Shown piece by piece: positions 8,355 through 17,192 of a stretch of 43,204 nucleotides of DNA. The stretch covers positions 1 through 43,204 of the forward strand of contig JACQBW010000034.1 of NCBI GenBank assembly GCA_016194305.1. The letters run 5' to 3'. Positions within the stretch are counted from its first letter, which is position 1; each line of letters starts with the position of its first letter. The DNA is from Nitrospirota bacterium. Lineage in GTDB: Bacteria; Nitrospirota; Nitrospiria; JACQBW01. Under the pieces are notes generated by a model. The model worked only from the letters and a program-made list of their open reading frames with translations. It was not told where the DNA came from and searched no databases. Position numbers and translations under genes: made by a program.

Positions 8355-8638
8355 TTATGAAAGAGATCCCATCCAGTCGATAGGTTTTTTAGGCCATACA
8401 TTGTTGTCCGTCGGAAAATACGAAATTGTTTTGTTCACGCATTCCACCCCGTTCTCTCCGGTGAAGAGCTCGCCTGGATTCATAAAAATGACTAAAAATA
8501 AAGGCGAAATTCCATATTGATTCGTTTTTTACTATTGGCATAACCTTTGCTTATTTTAAGGGCAGAGTCCAAATCCTTTCTCTTCTATAAGGGATGCTCA
8601 GTTCAAATTTCAACTAAAACAATGTATGAAAGGGATAG
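8355..8638 (+). other. Intergenic region between molbindin and CBS genes
   Basis: This 284-nt stretch holds no gene that I can support. Its right half contains a sigma-54 promoter (8535-8550) and the untranslated leader of the CBS-pair gene. I looked for a palindromic activator site upstream of the promoter and saw none that was convincing. Confidence 0.6.
8535..8550 (+). promoter_or_regulatory. Sigma-54 (RpoN) promoter of the CBS-pair gene
   Basis: TTGGCA-TAACCT-TTGC matches the sigma-54 consensus (TGGCAy-N5-TTGCw) with exactly 10 nt between the -24 GG and the -12 GC. Transcription would start near 8562, leaving a leader of about 77 nt before the CBS gene. Promoters of this type require an NtrC-type AAA+ activator. 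Confidence 0.72.
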
Positions 8639-9028
8639 ATGGTTAAAGTAAAAGAGATTATGACTAAAAAGTTTGTCAAAATAGAAGCGGATAAATCGAT
8701 TCGTGAAGCGTGCAAAATGATGGCAAAAATGAAGATTGGAAGCCTGATGGTATGCAAGGGAACTGAAGTGATTGGAATACTGGAAGAAGGTGATATTATC
8801 AGAAACGTTCTGGCGAGAGATCTCAATTCCTATGTGACCAAAGTGGAGAAAGTGATGTCGGTTCCTTTCATCATTGACGAGGAAAGTACTGATGATGAAG
8901 CGAGTGATATGATGAATCAGCATCATGTCAGGCATCTGGCTGTGACTTCGGACTCGAAGATCGCCGGGATCATCTCGATGCTCGACTTGATCCGCCCGGT
9001 CTATTCAGGAAAATCATTTTGGGCATAA
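8639..9028 (+). CDS. CBS domain-pair protein
   Basis: A 129-residue stand-alone Bateman module made of two CBS domains, at about residues 1-60 (VKEIMTKKFVKIEAD, VIGILEEGDIIRNV) and 65-122 (VEKVMSVPFIIDEES, IAGIISMLDLIRPV). Such modules usually bind adenine nucleotides (AMP, ATP, SAM) and act as sensors for partner proteins; the ligand cannot be read from sequence. The ATG at 8639 has an AAGGG Shine-Dalgarno. A sigma-54-type promoter lies about 90 nt upstream and a terminator 35 nt downstream, so the gene is monocistronic. Confidence 0.93.
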   Translation: MVKVKEIMTKKFVKIEADKSIREACKMMAKMKIGSLMVCKGTEVIGILEEGDIIRNVLARDLNSYVTKVEKVMSVPFIIDEESTDDEASDMMNQHHVRHLAVTSDSKIAGIISMLDLIRPVYSGKSFWA

Positions 9029-9062
9029 AAAATCGATTTTTTTGTCGAGAGGTAATTTTGGA

Positions 9063-9087
9063 AGAGGCGCGAGCCTCTCTTTTTTTG
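9063..9087 (+). terminator. Rho-independent terminator after the CBS gene
   Basis: A hairpin with 6-bp stem AGAGGC/GCCTCT and GCGA loop is followed by a run of T residues. It ends the CBS-gene transcript. Confidence 0.75.
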
Positions 9088-9125
9088 CCTGTTTTAACTG
9101 CGGAGTAAGCGATTTTACCCCAACG

Positions 9126-9164
9126 AAAAAAAGGGTTACAGCTATAGCTGTAACCCTTTTTTTT
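9126..9164. terminator. Bidirectional terminator between the CBS gene and tRNA-fMet
   Basis: A perfect 10-bp stem GGGTTACAGC/GCTGTAACCC with a TATA loop is flanked by an A-tract on the left and a T-tract on the right, so it works on both strands. On the minus strand it lies directly after the tRNA-fMet gene, and on the plus strand it backs up the CBS terminator. Confidence 0.85.
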
Positions 9165-9169
9165 CTTCA

Positions 9170-9243
<74 letters not shown>

Positions 9244-9248
9244 GAAGC

Positions 9249-9277
9249 ATCGTAACAAAGCCATCAGGCGATGTCAA
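9249..9277 (-). promoter_or_regulatory. Sigma-70 promoter of tRNA-fMet
   Basis: On the minus strand, TTGACA (9277-9272), a 17-nt spacer and TACGAT (9254-9249) form a near-consensus promoter. The -10 box ends only 5 nt before the first tRNA base, so the transcript is predicted to begin within a few nucleotides of the mature 5' end. Confidence 0.8.
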
Positions 9278-9321
9278 TTTTAATTTGGGTATGGCTCCCT
9301 TCACGTCAGGGAAATTCGTGA

Positions 9322-9350
9322 TTGAACCCCTTTTTAAGGCTTGATAGAAT
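9322..9350 (+). promoter_or_regulatory. Promoter of def, leaderless start
   Basis: TTGAAC (9322-9327), a 17-nt spacer and TAGAAT (9345-9350). The predicted start coincides with the A of the def ATG at 9357, and no convincing Shine-Dalgarno is present. It would drive the def-fmt cluster. Confidence 0.55.
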
Positions 9351-9356
9351 GGATCA

Positions 9357-9866
9357 ATGTCAGCCATTCAAATTGTGACCTTTCCTGCCCCCATTCTGAG
9401 AGAAAAAGCGTCGCTCGTGATAAACGTCGATGGCGGTCTGCAAAAATTGATCGATCAGATGATTGAAACCTTATATGGCGTGCCGGGTCTCGGCGTTGCG
9501 GCGCCGCAGGTCGGGAAGTCTCTTCGTCTTTTTATTTATGATATGACCCTTAAAGAGGGAGAAAAGCAGAAATTGACTGTGTTGATGAATCCGGAAATCA
9601 TCGCTTCCGAAGGGGAAATTATCGCGGAAGAGGGCTGTCTCTCTATTCCGGAACATTGGGAAAAGGTGAAAAGGGCCGCCCGTGTTCAAATTAAAGGGAT
9701 TAATCGTGAAGGAAAGGAGCTCCGGTATGAGGCCGAAGGGCTCCACGCCAGGCTGATTCAACATGAGATTGATCATCTAAATGGCGTCTTGATGTTCGAC
9801 CATTTGAGTTCTTTGAAACGCAATATCCTCCTAAGAAAATTGAAAAAAGAAAAAAAGCAAAGTTAA
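9357..9866 (+). CDS. def: Peptide deformylase
   Basis: Metalloenzyme of 169 residues that removes the formyl group from the N-terminal methionine of nascent proteins. All three family motifs are present: GLGVAAPQVG (motif I, about residue 44), EEGCLSIP (motif II, with the metal-ligand cysteine) and QHEIDHLNG (motif III, with both metal-ligand histidines and the catalytic glutamate). It is followed after 19 nt by fmt, the classical def-fmt pair. The start ATG lacks a clear Shine-Dalgarno but lies at the predicted transcription start. Confidence 0.97.
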   Translation: MSAIQIVTFPAPILREKASLVINVDGGLQKLIDQMIETLYGVPGLGVAAPQVGKSLRLFIYDMTLKEGEKQKLTVLMNPEIIASEGEIIAEEGCLSIPEHWEKVKRAARVQIKGINREGKELRYEAEGLHARLIQHEIDHLNGVLMFDHLSSLKRNILLRKLKKEKKQS

Positions 9867-9885
9867 TTAATGAGGGAGCGTCGGT

Positions 9886-10821
9886 GTGAATATTGTTTTC
9901 ATGGGCACCCCTGAGTTTGCCGTCCCCTCGTTAGTGGCTTTGGCCGATTCCGGGAAAAACATCATCGCAGTGGTCACCCAGCCTGACCGTCCCAAAGGAA
10001 GAAAACAGATTCTGACACCGTCTCCGGTTAAAGAACGCGCTGAAAAACTCTCTTTTCCAATCTATCAACCTGAAAAAGTCAGAGACCCCCGATTCATCGA
10101 AACGATAAAAACGCTTTCTCCCGATGTCATGGTTGTCGTGGCATTTGGTCAGATCTTGCCCCAGACATTACTCGATGTACCTCGTTTCGGATGCGTCAAT
10201 GTTCATGCTTCGCTACTTCCGAAATTCAGGGGAGCGGCGCCAGTTCATTGGGCCTTGATTGAAGGCGAAAGGGAGACCGGGGTGACCACGATGCTTTTGG
10301 ATGCCGGGATGGATACCGGACCGATGTTAAGAAAAAAGAGTCTGACGATTCTGCCTCAAGAGACGGGAGTGACGCTCTCGCAGAAACTGTCTCATCTGGG
10401 TGCGACAGTTCTCCTGGAGACCCTTGAGGATTTAGAAAAAGGAAAACTCCACCCAATTCCTCAAGATCCGAAATTGGCGACGTATGCGCCACTCCTTAAG
10501 AAAATGGATGGAGAGGTGGTTTGGGAAGAGTCCGCAGTGAGAATTGAAAGAAAATGGAGAGCCTTGACTTTGTGGCCCGGGATGTTTACTTACCATCGTA
10601 AGGGACTCATCAAATTGGTAACGGTAAGGGTCTCCCAGGAAATAATCCGGGCCCAGCCCGGGGAAGTGCTTGATGCCGGAAAAGAAGCGATCATTGTTGC
10701 AACCGGCCAGGGCAGTCTTGAAATTTTAGAACTTCAGCCGGAAAATGGCAGAAAAATGACCGTTTCGCAATATCTTTCCGGACATCCGCTCATGAGAGGG
10801 GAGAGATTGGGGGAAAAATAG
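9886..10821 (+). CDS. fmt: Methionyl-tRNA formyltransferase
   Basis: Formylates Met-tRNA-fMet using 10-formyl-tetrahydrofolate; 311 residues, normal for the family. The N-terminal Rossmann domain carries the catalytic triad Asn105, His107 and Asp143 (VNVHASLLPKFRGAAP and LLDAGMDTG). The SLLPKFRGAAPV signature is intact, and the C-terminal OB-like domain begins at about residue 205. Translation starts at GTG 9886, with GGGAG upstream. It forms an operon with def. Confidence 0.97.
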   Translation: MNIVFMGTPEFAVPSLVALADSGKNIIAVVTQPDRPKGRKQILTPSPVKERAEKLSFPIYQPEKVRDPRFIETIKTLSPDVMVVVAFGQILPQTLLDVPRFGCVNVHASLLPKFRGAAPVHWALIEGERETGVTTMLLDAGMDTGPMLRKKSLTILPQETGVTLSQKLSHLGATVLLETLEDLEKGKLHPIPQDPKLATYAPLLKKMDGEVVWEESAVRIERKWRALTLWPGMFTYHRKGLIKLVTVRVSQEIIRAQPGEVLDAGKEAIIVATGQGSLEILELQPENGRKMTVSQYLSGHPLMRGERLGEK

Positions 10822-10839
10822 AAAACACGATTTGATTTA

Positions 10840-10848
10840 TGGTATACT
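10840..10848 (+). promoter_or_regulatory. Extended -10 promoter of htpX
   Basis: TG-G-TATACT forms an extended -10 box about 55 nt before the htpX ATG. No good -35 box is seen. The leader carries an AAGGA Shine-Dalgarno just before the start. Confidence 0.5.
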
Positions 10849-10902
10849 GACCTCCTGGTTTCACAAACAATGCAATTAAGTACCTGACGAAGGAATGAGA
10901 AA

Positions 10903-11757
10903 ATGAAGAATAATTTGAAAACCACTTTTTTGCTAGTTTTATTGACTCTTCTCATGATTTTTATAGGAGGCGCGATCGGCGGCAGGGGAGGAATGACCAT
11001 TGCCTTTGTCATGGCAATGGGAATGAATTTTATTTCCTACTGGTTTAGCGACAAGATTGTTCTTGCCATGTATGGAGCCAAAGAAGTGTCCCAGAGCGAA
11101 GCACCGGAACTCTACAGTACGGTCAGTTATCTTGCCACCCGGGCAAATATTCCGATGCCAAAAATTTATATCATGGAAAATCCGACACCGAATGCTTTTG
11201 CGACAGGGAGAAATCCCGAACATGCTGCGGTAGCGGTCACCACAGGAATTCTCGGAATATTGAATCGCGAAGAGTTAACCGGTGTTCTGGGTCATGAACT
11301 GGCCCATGTTCAGCATCGTGATATTTTAATCAGTACCGTTGCAGCGGCGATTGCCGGAGCGATCAGCATGCTTGCCAATATGGCACAGTGGGGTCTGATT
11401 TTTGGAGGCGGGCGAAGCGACCGGGAAGAGGGTTCAGGTGGTTTGGCTGGTTCGCTCGTGATGATTATTGTCGCTCCGATTGCCGCGATGCTGGTACAGA
11501 TGGCGATCTCCCGTTCGAGAGAATTTGAGGCGGATCGGGGCGGTGCCCTTATTTCAGGCAACCCCATGTCGCTCGCCAACGCACTTCGAAAACTGGAACG
11601 AGGTGTTCAAGCAGTGCCCATGGATGCCAATCCGGCGACCGCCCATATGTTTATTGTAAGTCCTTTGACCGGCAATGCTTTTTTCAAGCTTTTTTCCACG
11701 CATCCTCCGATGGAAGAGAGAATTGCCCGGCTAGAAAGTATGGTTGTTAACGGCTAA
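10903..11757 (+). CDS. htpX: Membrane zinc metalloprotease HtpX
   Basis: Inner-membrane M48 protease of 284 residues that degrades misfolded membrane proteins. Two N-terminal spans (about residues 8-26 and 31-50) precede the zinc motif His131-Glu132-x2-His135 ([11 protein letters not shown]). Two further hydrophobic segments (about 143-165 and 183-202) follow, then the third ligand region [10 protein letters not shown] (about 205-213). The C-terminal THPPMEERI motif is typical. It has its own promoter and Shine-Dalgarno (AAGGA) and is closed by a terminator. Together with Lon in this window it covers membrane and cytosolic proteolysis. Confidence 0.96.
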   Translation: MKNNLKTTFLLVLLTLLMIFIGGAIGGRGGMTIAFVMAMGMNFISYWFSDKIVLAMYGAKEVSQSEAPELYSTVSYLATRANIPMPKIYIMENPTPNAFATGRNPEHAAVAVTTGILGILNREELTGVLGHELAHVQHRDILISTVAAAIAGAISMLANMAQWGLIFGGGRSDREEGSGGLAGSLVMIIVAPIAAMLVQMAISRSREFEADRGGALISGNPMSLANALRKLERGVQAVPMDANPATAHMFIVSPLTGNAFFKLFSTHPPMEERIARLESMVVNG

Positions 11758-11775
11758 TCTCATCTTTAAGATTCC

Positions 11776-11821
11776 AAAAAAACCCCATCAAACAGCTTAA
11801 AAGTGTTTTTGGGGTTTTTTT
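11776..11821 (+). terminator. Terminator between htpX and rsmB
   Basis: A long hairpin: ACCCCA/TGGGGT outer stem, then an AAACA/TGTTT inner stem around a small loop, preceded by an A-tract and followed by seven T residues. The A-tract makes it potentially bidirectional. It abuts the possible GTG start of rsmB at 11822. Confidence 0.8.
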
Positions 11822-13189
11822 GTGGAAACCGACCGAATGATGACGAAATCGAATCCTCGACTTTCTGCGCTTCACATTGTGAATGAAGTCGAAGAAAAGG
11901 AGGTGTTTCTCGATCCGCTGATGGAACGGGAATATGAAAAGCTCACTTCGCTTGATCGCGGTTTGCTGAAAGAGCTGGTCTATGGGACCTTGCAATGGCA
12001 AGGCTATCTGGACTGGGTGATTAACCGGTATGCCGATCGAAAGACCCATCGGATGGGAGAGTGGGTTCGAAATACCCTCCGGTTGGGAACCTATCAGCTT
12101 CTCTTTTTGACGAAAATTCCTTCTTTTGCCGCAATTCACGAGAGTGTCGAACTGGTCAAAGAAAAGGAAGGGCTCCCTTCTTCCGGATTTGTTAATGGCG
12201 TTCTCAGATCCATTCTTCGGGATAAAGAAGCGCACAAAATCCCCGATCTGAAAGACGACAGTTCCCATAATATTGCCATCAAGTACTCCCAGCCGGAATG
12301 GCTTGTAAAACGGTGGGTTGCCCGATACGGAATTGAAAACACGCGGACCTGGTTCAAAAGCAAAATCGGCACGCCCCCATTTACCATTCGGGTGAATCGG
12401 GTCCTGATCGATCGGGACCATCTCTCGTCTATCTTGTTAGACGAAGGGATCAGTAACCAGAAAACAGAATTCTCTCCTGTCGGATTGGTTCTGGATAGAC
12501 CTGGAGATGTGACACGCCTCCACTCTTACCAGAAGGGTCTTTTTTATGTCCAGGACGAAGCATCACAACTTGTCCCTTTTTTATTATCTCCTCGATCCGG
12601 AGATCAGATTTTAGATGCCTGCGCCGCTCCAGGTGGAAAAGCGACCCAATTGGCAGAACTCATCGGAGACCGGGGCGAAATTATGGCCGTCGATCAGAGT
12701 CCCGACCGGATTAACACGCTCCAGAGGAATTTAAAGCGTCTCGGCCTGACATCTGTAAAGCCACGCCAATTCGATTTAACCCGAAATGTAAAAGAATTTG
12801 AAAAGAGAGGATTTAACAAAATACTCCTGGATGCCCCCTGTTCGGGCCTTGGAGTGTTAAGCCGCCATCCGGAAGGGAAATGGCAAAAACGGGAAAATCT
12901 CCTCCCCTCCTATTCGAAATCCCAGTCCCAGCTCCTTGAAGTGGTTTCAAAGAGCTTGAAAGGGGGCGGAATCCTGGTATATAGTACCTGTTCAACTGAA
13001 CCGGAAGAGAATGAAAAAGTAATTGAAAAGTTTATAAAGAACAATCCTGCATTCCGGGTTGAGAATCCGAGGGCTTCCCTTCCGGAAGGTTGCAACCGGT
13101 TTATTGGGAAAGACTATTATTTCCGGACCTTTCCTGAAGGGGAGAATATGGATGGATTTTTTGCAGTCAGAATGGTTAAAAAGACATGA
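11822..13189 (+). CDS. rsmB: 16S rRNA (cytosine-C5-)-methyltransferase RsmB (Sun)
   Basis: Methylates C967 of 16S rRNA (E. coli numbering). An N-terminal NusB-like RNA-binding domain covers about residues 10-145. The SAM methyltransferase domain has motif I ACAAPGGKATQLAEL (about 263-277), the DAPCSGLGVLSRHP motif with the release cysteine (about residue 340), and the STCSTEPEENE motif with the catalytic cysteine (about residue 390). The GTG at 11822 overlaps the terminator T-tract; the ATG at 11837 or 11840 is an equally likely start and would remove five or six residues. Its stop overlaps rpe by 4 nt. Confidence 0.94.
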   Translation: METDRMMTKSNPRLSALHIVNEVEEKEVFLDPLMEREYEKLTSLDRGLLKELVYGTLQWQGYLDWVINRYADRKTHRMGEWVRNTLRLGTYQLLFLTKIPSFAAIHESVELVKEKEGLPSSGFVNGVLRSILRDKEAHKIPDLKDDSSHNIAIKYSQPEWLVKRWVARYGIENTRTWFKSKIGTPPFTIRVNRVLIDRDHLSSILLDEGISNQKTEFSPVGLVLDRPGDVTRLHSYQKGLFYVQDEASQLVPFLLSPRSGDQILDACAAPGGKATQLAELIGDRGEIMAVDQSPDRINTLQRNLKRLGLTSVKPRQFDLTRNVKEFEKRGFNKILLDAPCSGLGVLSRHPEGKWQKRENLLPSYSKSQSQLLEVVSKSLKGGGILVYSTCSTEPEENEKVIEKFIKNNPAFRVENPRASLPEGCNRFIGKDYYFRTFPEGENMDGFFAVRMVKKT

Positions 13190-13836
13190 AAAAAATAGCC
13201 CCTTCGATCCTTTCGGCCGATTTTGGCCATTTGGCGGATGAGATAAAAAGGGTAGAAGAAGCGGGGGCTGATATGATCCATGTGGATGTCATGGATGGCC
13301 ATTTTGTCCCCAACCTGACCATTGGTCCTCCTGTGATCGAATTCATCCGGAAAGCCACCGCTCTTCCCCTGGACGTTCATCTGATGATCGAAAGACCAGA
13401 ACAGTCTATCAATGACTTTGTTTCAGCGGGGAGCGATATTCTGACTGTTCATGTCGAAACCTGTCCTCACCTTCACCGGACTATCCAGCAGATTAAGGAA
13501 AAGAATATTAAGGCAGGTGTCACTTTGAACCCGGCGACCTCCCTGACGCTGGTGGAAGAGATCATCGACTCGGTAGATCTTCTGCTCATCATGTCGGTGA
13601 ATCCCGGTTTCGGGGGACAGAGTTTCATCCCTTCGGTTCTTTCCAAGATTCGCCTGGCCCGCAAAATGATCGATCGTAAGAATGCGAAAGTCATGCTGGA
13701 GGTCGACGGGGGAATCAAGATCGACAATATTAAAGAGATCTCCGAAGCCGGCTGTGATGTTTTTGTGGCCGGGTCCGCGATCTTCAAGAGCAAAGATTAT
13801 CGAAAAACGATTACGACGATGAAACAGTTAATATAG
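13186..13836 (+). CDS. rpe: Ribulose-phosphate 3-epimerase
   Basis: TIM-barrel enzyme of 216 residues interconverting ribulose-5-phosphate and xylulose-5-phosphate in the pentose phosphate pathway or Calvin cycle. Visible signatures are APSILSADFGHL, the metal-binding HVDVMDGHFVPNLTIGP, HLMIERPE, the phosphate loop MSVNPGFGGQSF and EVDGGIKIDN. It overlaps rsmB by 4 nt (ATGA), the common sun-rpe arrangement, and is followed 8 nt later by pheS. Confidence 0.97.
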   Translation: MKKIAPSILSADFGHLADEIKRVEEAGADMIHVDVMDGHFVPNLTIGPPVIEFIRKATALPLDVHLMIERPEQSINDFVSAGSDILTVHVETCPHLHRTIQQIKEKNIKAGVTLNPATSLTLVEEIIDSVDLLLIMSVNPGFGGQSFIPSVLSKIRLARKMIDRKNAKVMLEVDGGIKIDNIKEISEAGCDVFVAGSAIFKSKDYRKTITTMKQLI

Positions 13837-13844
13837 GACCGATT

Positions 13845-15407
13845 TTGAACATTTCTGAAATCATCGACTCGCTCCATCCCCTCGAAAAAAAAGTCCTTCT
13901 CTATTTCCAGCAGGTCCCTATACTCCTTTCTGTACCCTTAAAAAAATTAGTAGATTCCCAAGTCATCGATCCTTCTCAAATTGAAATGGTCCTCGGCTGG
14001 CTTCATTCCAAACAGATCTGCGAAGTCATTGTAACAGGGTCCCGCAAGTTTGCTTCATTGACGCCTCTGGGTGAAACCTATGCAAAGTCAGAAATTCCTG
14101 AAATCAGAATTTTCAGTCGGATCAATCAAACCCCGACGACCATCAAGGAGATCCAGACGAGCGCGGAATTTGAACCGGAAGAAAAGAGTTCGGCCATTGG
14201 CGCTTTAAAAGAATCAGGGTTAATCCAGATCGGTCCGGGGGGTGTTCTTCAGGTAAAGAACAGGGATGTTTTAGCCCAGTTTAACAAGATTCAGGATCTT
14301 CTCAAAAAACTTTTGGAAAAAGAGGGGCGTTGTCCAATTCAAGAATTATCTGAAGTTGAAAAAATGATTGCGGAAGAATATTCCCATAAACGAGGAAAGT
14401 CAAAAGGCCTGATTCGGATTGATGAAGAGGTCGAAAGAGAAATTGTCGTTACCCCCGCTCTTGGAAAAAAGATCCTGTCTTCCTTATCCAACGAGCAGAC
14501 CGAAGTGACTTATTCCCAGCTCACGCCCGAGATGTTGAAGGATGGGAGCTGGCGAAATCAGGCGCCCCGTAAATATAACATTCATCTGAGACCTTCCCGG
14601 ATAGCCATTGGAAAAAAGCATCCCTACAGACAATTTCTCGATCTTTTGAAATCGAAACTGGTCGGACTTGGATTTATGGAAATGAGGGGTGAGCTGGTCG
14701 AAACGGAATTCTGGAACAATGACGCTCTTTTTATGCCCCAGTTTCATCCTGCGCGTGATATTCACGATGTTTATTTTGTCAAAGAGCCATTGTTTGCCAA
14801 ATCGATTGGCCAACCTTTTCTCAATCAGGTCTCTGAAGTCCATAAAGACGGCTGGAAGACCGGCTCCAGGGGATGGCGATATGATTTTGATCAGGAAAGG
14901 GCAAAAAGACTCATTTTACGCAGCCAGGGGACAGCGGTTTCTTCCAGGACCCTTGCCTCTAAACCGGAAATTCCCGGAAAATATTTTTCGATCGCGCGCT
15001 GTTTCCGTTATGACCAGGTCGATGCGACCCACGCTTCTGACTTTTTTCAGGTGGAGGGAATTGTACTGGGCGAAACCATTCATTTCAAAACGCTTCTTGG
15101 TCTTTTGACCCTGTTTGCGAAAGAAGTGGCGAAGGCCACGGAGGTAAAATTCCTTCCGGCCTATTTCCCCTTTACGGAACCGTCCGTCGAAGTGCATGTC
15201 AAACATCCTCAACTCGGCTGGATGGAACTGGGGGGGGCAGGACTTTTCAGACCGGAGGTGACCCTGCCTCTCGGGGTAAAGGTTCCGGTCATTGCCTGGG
15301 GGCTCGGACTTGATCGAATGGCAATGATGGCATTGGATATCCAGGATATTCGGGATCTCTTTTCCCCGGATCTGGAATTAGTCCGCTCCAAGAAAGTCTC
15401 GGTGTAA
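13845..15407 (+). CDS. pheS: Phenylalanine--tRNA ligase alpha subunit, archaeal/eukaryotic type
   Basis: Catalytic subunit of PheRS, which charges tRNA-Phe. At 520 residues it is much longer than the usual bacterial alpha subunit (about 330-350), because a winged-helix N-terminal region (about residues 1-215) precedes the catalytic domain, as in archaeal PheS and eukaryotic FARSA. The catalytic half has archaeal-type signatures: KKHPYRQFLDLLKSKLV, TEFWNNDALFMPQFHPARD, TGSRGWRYDF, motif 2 ARCFRYDQVDATHASDFFQ (about residue 384 onward) and motif 3 GLGLDRMAMM (about 486-495). Translation starts at TTG 13845 with AGGA upstream. It is followed 3 nt later by the matching beta subunit. Confidence 0.93.
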   Translation: MNISEIIDSLHPLEKKVLLYFQQVPILLSVPLKKLVDSQVIDPSQIEMVLGWLHSKQICEVIVTGSRKFASLTPLGETYAKSEIPEIRIFSRINQTPTTIKEIQTSAEFEPEEKSSAIGALKESGLIQIGPGGVLQVKNRDVLAQFNKIQDLLKKLLEKEGRCPIQELSEVEKMIAEEYSHKRGKSKGLIRIDEEVEREIVVTPALGKKILSSLSNEQTEVTYSQLTPEMLKDGSWRNQAPRKYNIHLRPSRIAIGKKHPYRQFLDLLKSKLVGLGFMEMRGELVETEFWNNDALFMPQFHPARDIHDVYFVKEPLFAKSIGQPFLNQVSEVHKDGWKTGSRGWRYDFDQERAKRLILRSQGTAVSSRTLASKPEIPGKYFSIARCFRYDQVDATHASDFFQVEGIVLGETIHFKTLLGLLTLFAKEVAKATEVKFLPAYFPFTEPSVEVHVKHPQLGWMELGGAGLFRPEVTLPLGVKVPVIAWGLGLDRMAMMALDIQDIRDLFSPDLELVRSKKVSV

Positions 15408-15410
15408 CCG

Positions 15411-17156
15411 ATGCCCTCCATTTTAATCAAAAAGAGGGATCTGGAGTCTCTGGTCGGAAGAAAGATTTCCATTGTTCAATTCGAATCCTATCTCCCCTGG
15501 GTCAAGGGGGAGTTCAAGGAATTTGATGAGAAGAACGGCGAAATCAAGGTTGAACTAAACGACTCCAATCGTCCCGACCTTTGGTGCAGCGAAGGGATCG
15601 CCCGGCAAATCAAGCTAAAACTTAATAACCGAAATCCAAAATATCCTTTTTATAGACATTCGGCCAAGTCCAAAAAATACAGAATTTTCGTTGAAAAAGA
15701 GGTCGAATCCGTCCGGCCGTATATCGCCGCCTGCGCCGTTTCCAATTTTGTTATGACTGAAGAAGCCCTGGTTCAGTTCATCCAAACCCAGGAAAAGCTG
15801 GCGGATGTCTTTGGTCAGAAAAGAAAATTGTTATCGATCGGAATCTATCATCTTGAACCGGTTGTTTTTCCGCTCGTTTATAAAATGGCATCGTCAACCG
15901 GAACCGGGTTTATCCCGCTCGGATTCGAGGAGAGGATGACTCTCAGGGAGATTCTTGAAAAACATCCCAAGGGGAAAGCCTATCGTCATGTTTTTAAGCA
16001 TGAGAACAAATTACCCGTTTTTGTTGATCAAAAAGGGACCGTTCTCTCCTTTCCTCCCATTATTAACAGCCGCGAAGCGGGAGAGGTTAAGGCGGGAGAT
16101 CGGAATTTAATGTTGGAAGTGACCGGGACCGATCTAAGGCTGGTCAATCTGGTACTGAATATCCTGGCTACCAATCTTTTTGACCGCGGAGCGAAGATTG
16201 AACCGATTGCAGTCTCCTATCCCTTTAAAACCCCGTATGGAAAAGAATTGATTTTCCCGATGGCAATCGATGTGCCGGTGATGGTAGAAATACGGGAGAT
16301 TGAGAAGCTTCTGGGGGAATCTTTTAAACCGGAACGGGTCAAAAAAGCGCTGACCTCCTACGGGCATAACGTGGGCAGGGGGACCGGCACCAAATTGCGA
16401 GTAAACCCGCCACCGTATCGAGACGATCTGCTCCATTCTGTCGATGTGATTGAGGATGTCGCCATCAGTCTCGGTTATAACAATTTTGAACCGGAGCTTC
16501 CGAAAGATTTTTCAAGAGGGAGCTTGTCCAGGGAAGAGTCTTTCTCGGATACACTCCGCGAATATTTTATTGGGTTTGGATTTCAGGAAATGATCTCCAA
16601 TATCCTGAGCTCGCGGGAAGAGCTGGTTGAAAAAATGAATCTGAATCACGCCCCCCTTCATCTGGTTGAAATCGAAAATGTCATGACAGCCCAATTTTCT
16701 ATCGTCCGGAACCAGATACTTCCTTCGCTTTTACGTGTCGAAGCGGCCAGCAGTAAGGCATTTTATCCCCACCATATATTTGAAATTGGAGAGGTGGCCG
16801 AAAAAGATCTTTCACAAGATCTGGGATCCAAAACCCGGATTCAGCTTTCGGCGCTCATCGCCCATCCGAACGCTTCTTTTTCTGAAATGCATTCCTACCT
16901 GGATATGCTTTTCTATTACCTGGTCGGGAGCAAATTTCTGTTTCATGGATTAAAGTCAGTGAATCATTCGAGCTATAATTCCGGAAGATTTGGTGAAATT
17001 TTTTACAGGGACGAAAATAGTCCGGAAAAAGAGATCCGGGTGGGATCGTTAGGCGAAATTCATCCCGAGGTCTTGGAGAGGTGGCAAATCGGAGTGCCCT
17101 GTTCCGCACTCACGCTCGACGTCAATCTCCTGTTAGCACTCACCCAATCCGAATAA
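15411..17156 (+). CDS. pheT: Phenylalanine--tRNA ligase beta subunit, archaeal/eukaryotic type
   Basis: Beta subunit of the tetrameric PheRS, 581 residues. Typical bacterial PheT is about 800 residues with an N-terminal EMAP-like tRNA-binding domain and a C-terminal anticodon-binding (FDX-ACB) domain, and both appear absent here. The N-terminus PSILIKKRDLESLVGRKIS followed by ELNDSNRPDLWCSEGIARQI is the compact archaeal/eukaryotic layout. The editing-type B3/B4 region (about residues 90-260), a B5 domain around LRVNPPPYRDDLLHSVDVIE, and the pseudo-catalytic C-terminal domain follow in order. It is 3 nt behind pheS and partners it. Confidence 0.92.
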   Translation: MPSILIKKRDLESLVGRKISIVQFESYLPWVKGEFKEFDEKNGEIKVELNDSNRPDLWCSEGIARQIKLKLNNRNPKYPFYRHSAKSKKYRIFVEKEVESVRPYIAACAVSNFVMTEEALVQFIQTQEKLADVFGQKRKLLSIGIYHLEPVVFPLVYKMASSTGTGFIPLGFEERMTLREILEKHPKGKAYRHVFKHENKLPVFVDQKGTVLSFPPIINSREAGEVKAGDRNLMLEVTGTDLRLVNLVLNILATNLFDRGAKIEPIAVSYPFKTPYGKELIFPMAIDVPVMVEIREIEKLLGESFKPERVKKALTSYGHNVGRGTGTKLRVNPPPYRDDLLHSVDVIEDVAISLGYNNFEPELPKDFSRGSLSREESFSDTLREYFIGFGFQEMISNILSSREELVEKMNLNHAPLHLVEIENVMTAQFSIVRNQILPSLLRVEAASSKAFYPHHIFEIGEVAEKDLSQDLGSKTRIQLSALIAHPNASFSEMHSYLDMLFYYLVGSKFLFHGLKSVNHSSYNSGRFGEIFYRDENSPEKEIRVGSLGEIHPEVLERWQIGVPCSALTLDVNLLLALTQSE

Positions 17157-17192
17157 TATCATATCAATCCATAGGCCGGCGAAGATGGAATC

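Noticed and set aside
11747-12421. Long minus-strand open frame (224 codons) opposite rsmB
   Set aside because: It is antisense to the well-conserved RsmB N-terminal domain, has no family features or ribosome-binding site, and follows codon bias of the plus strand.
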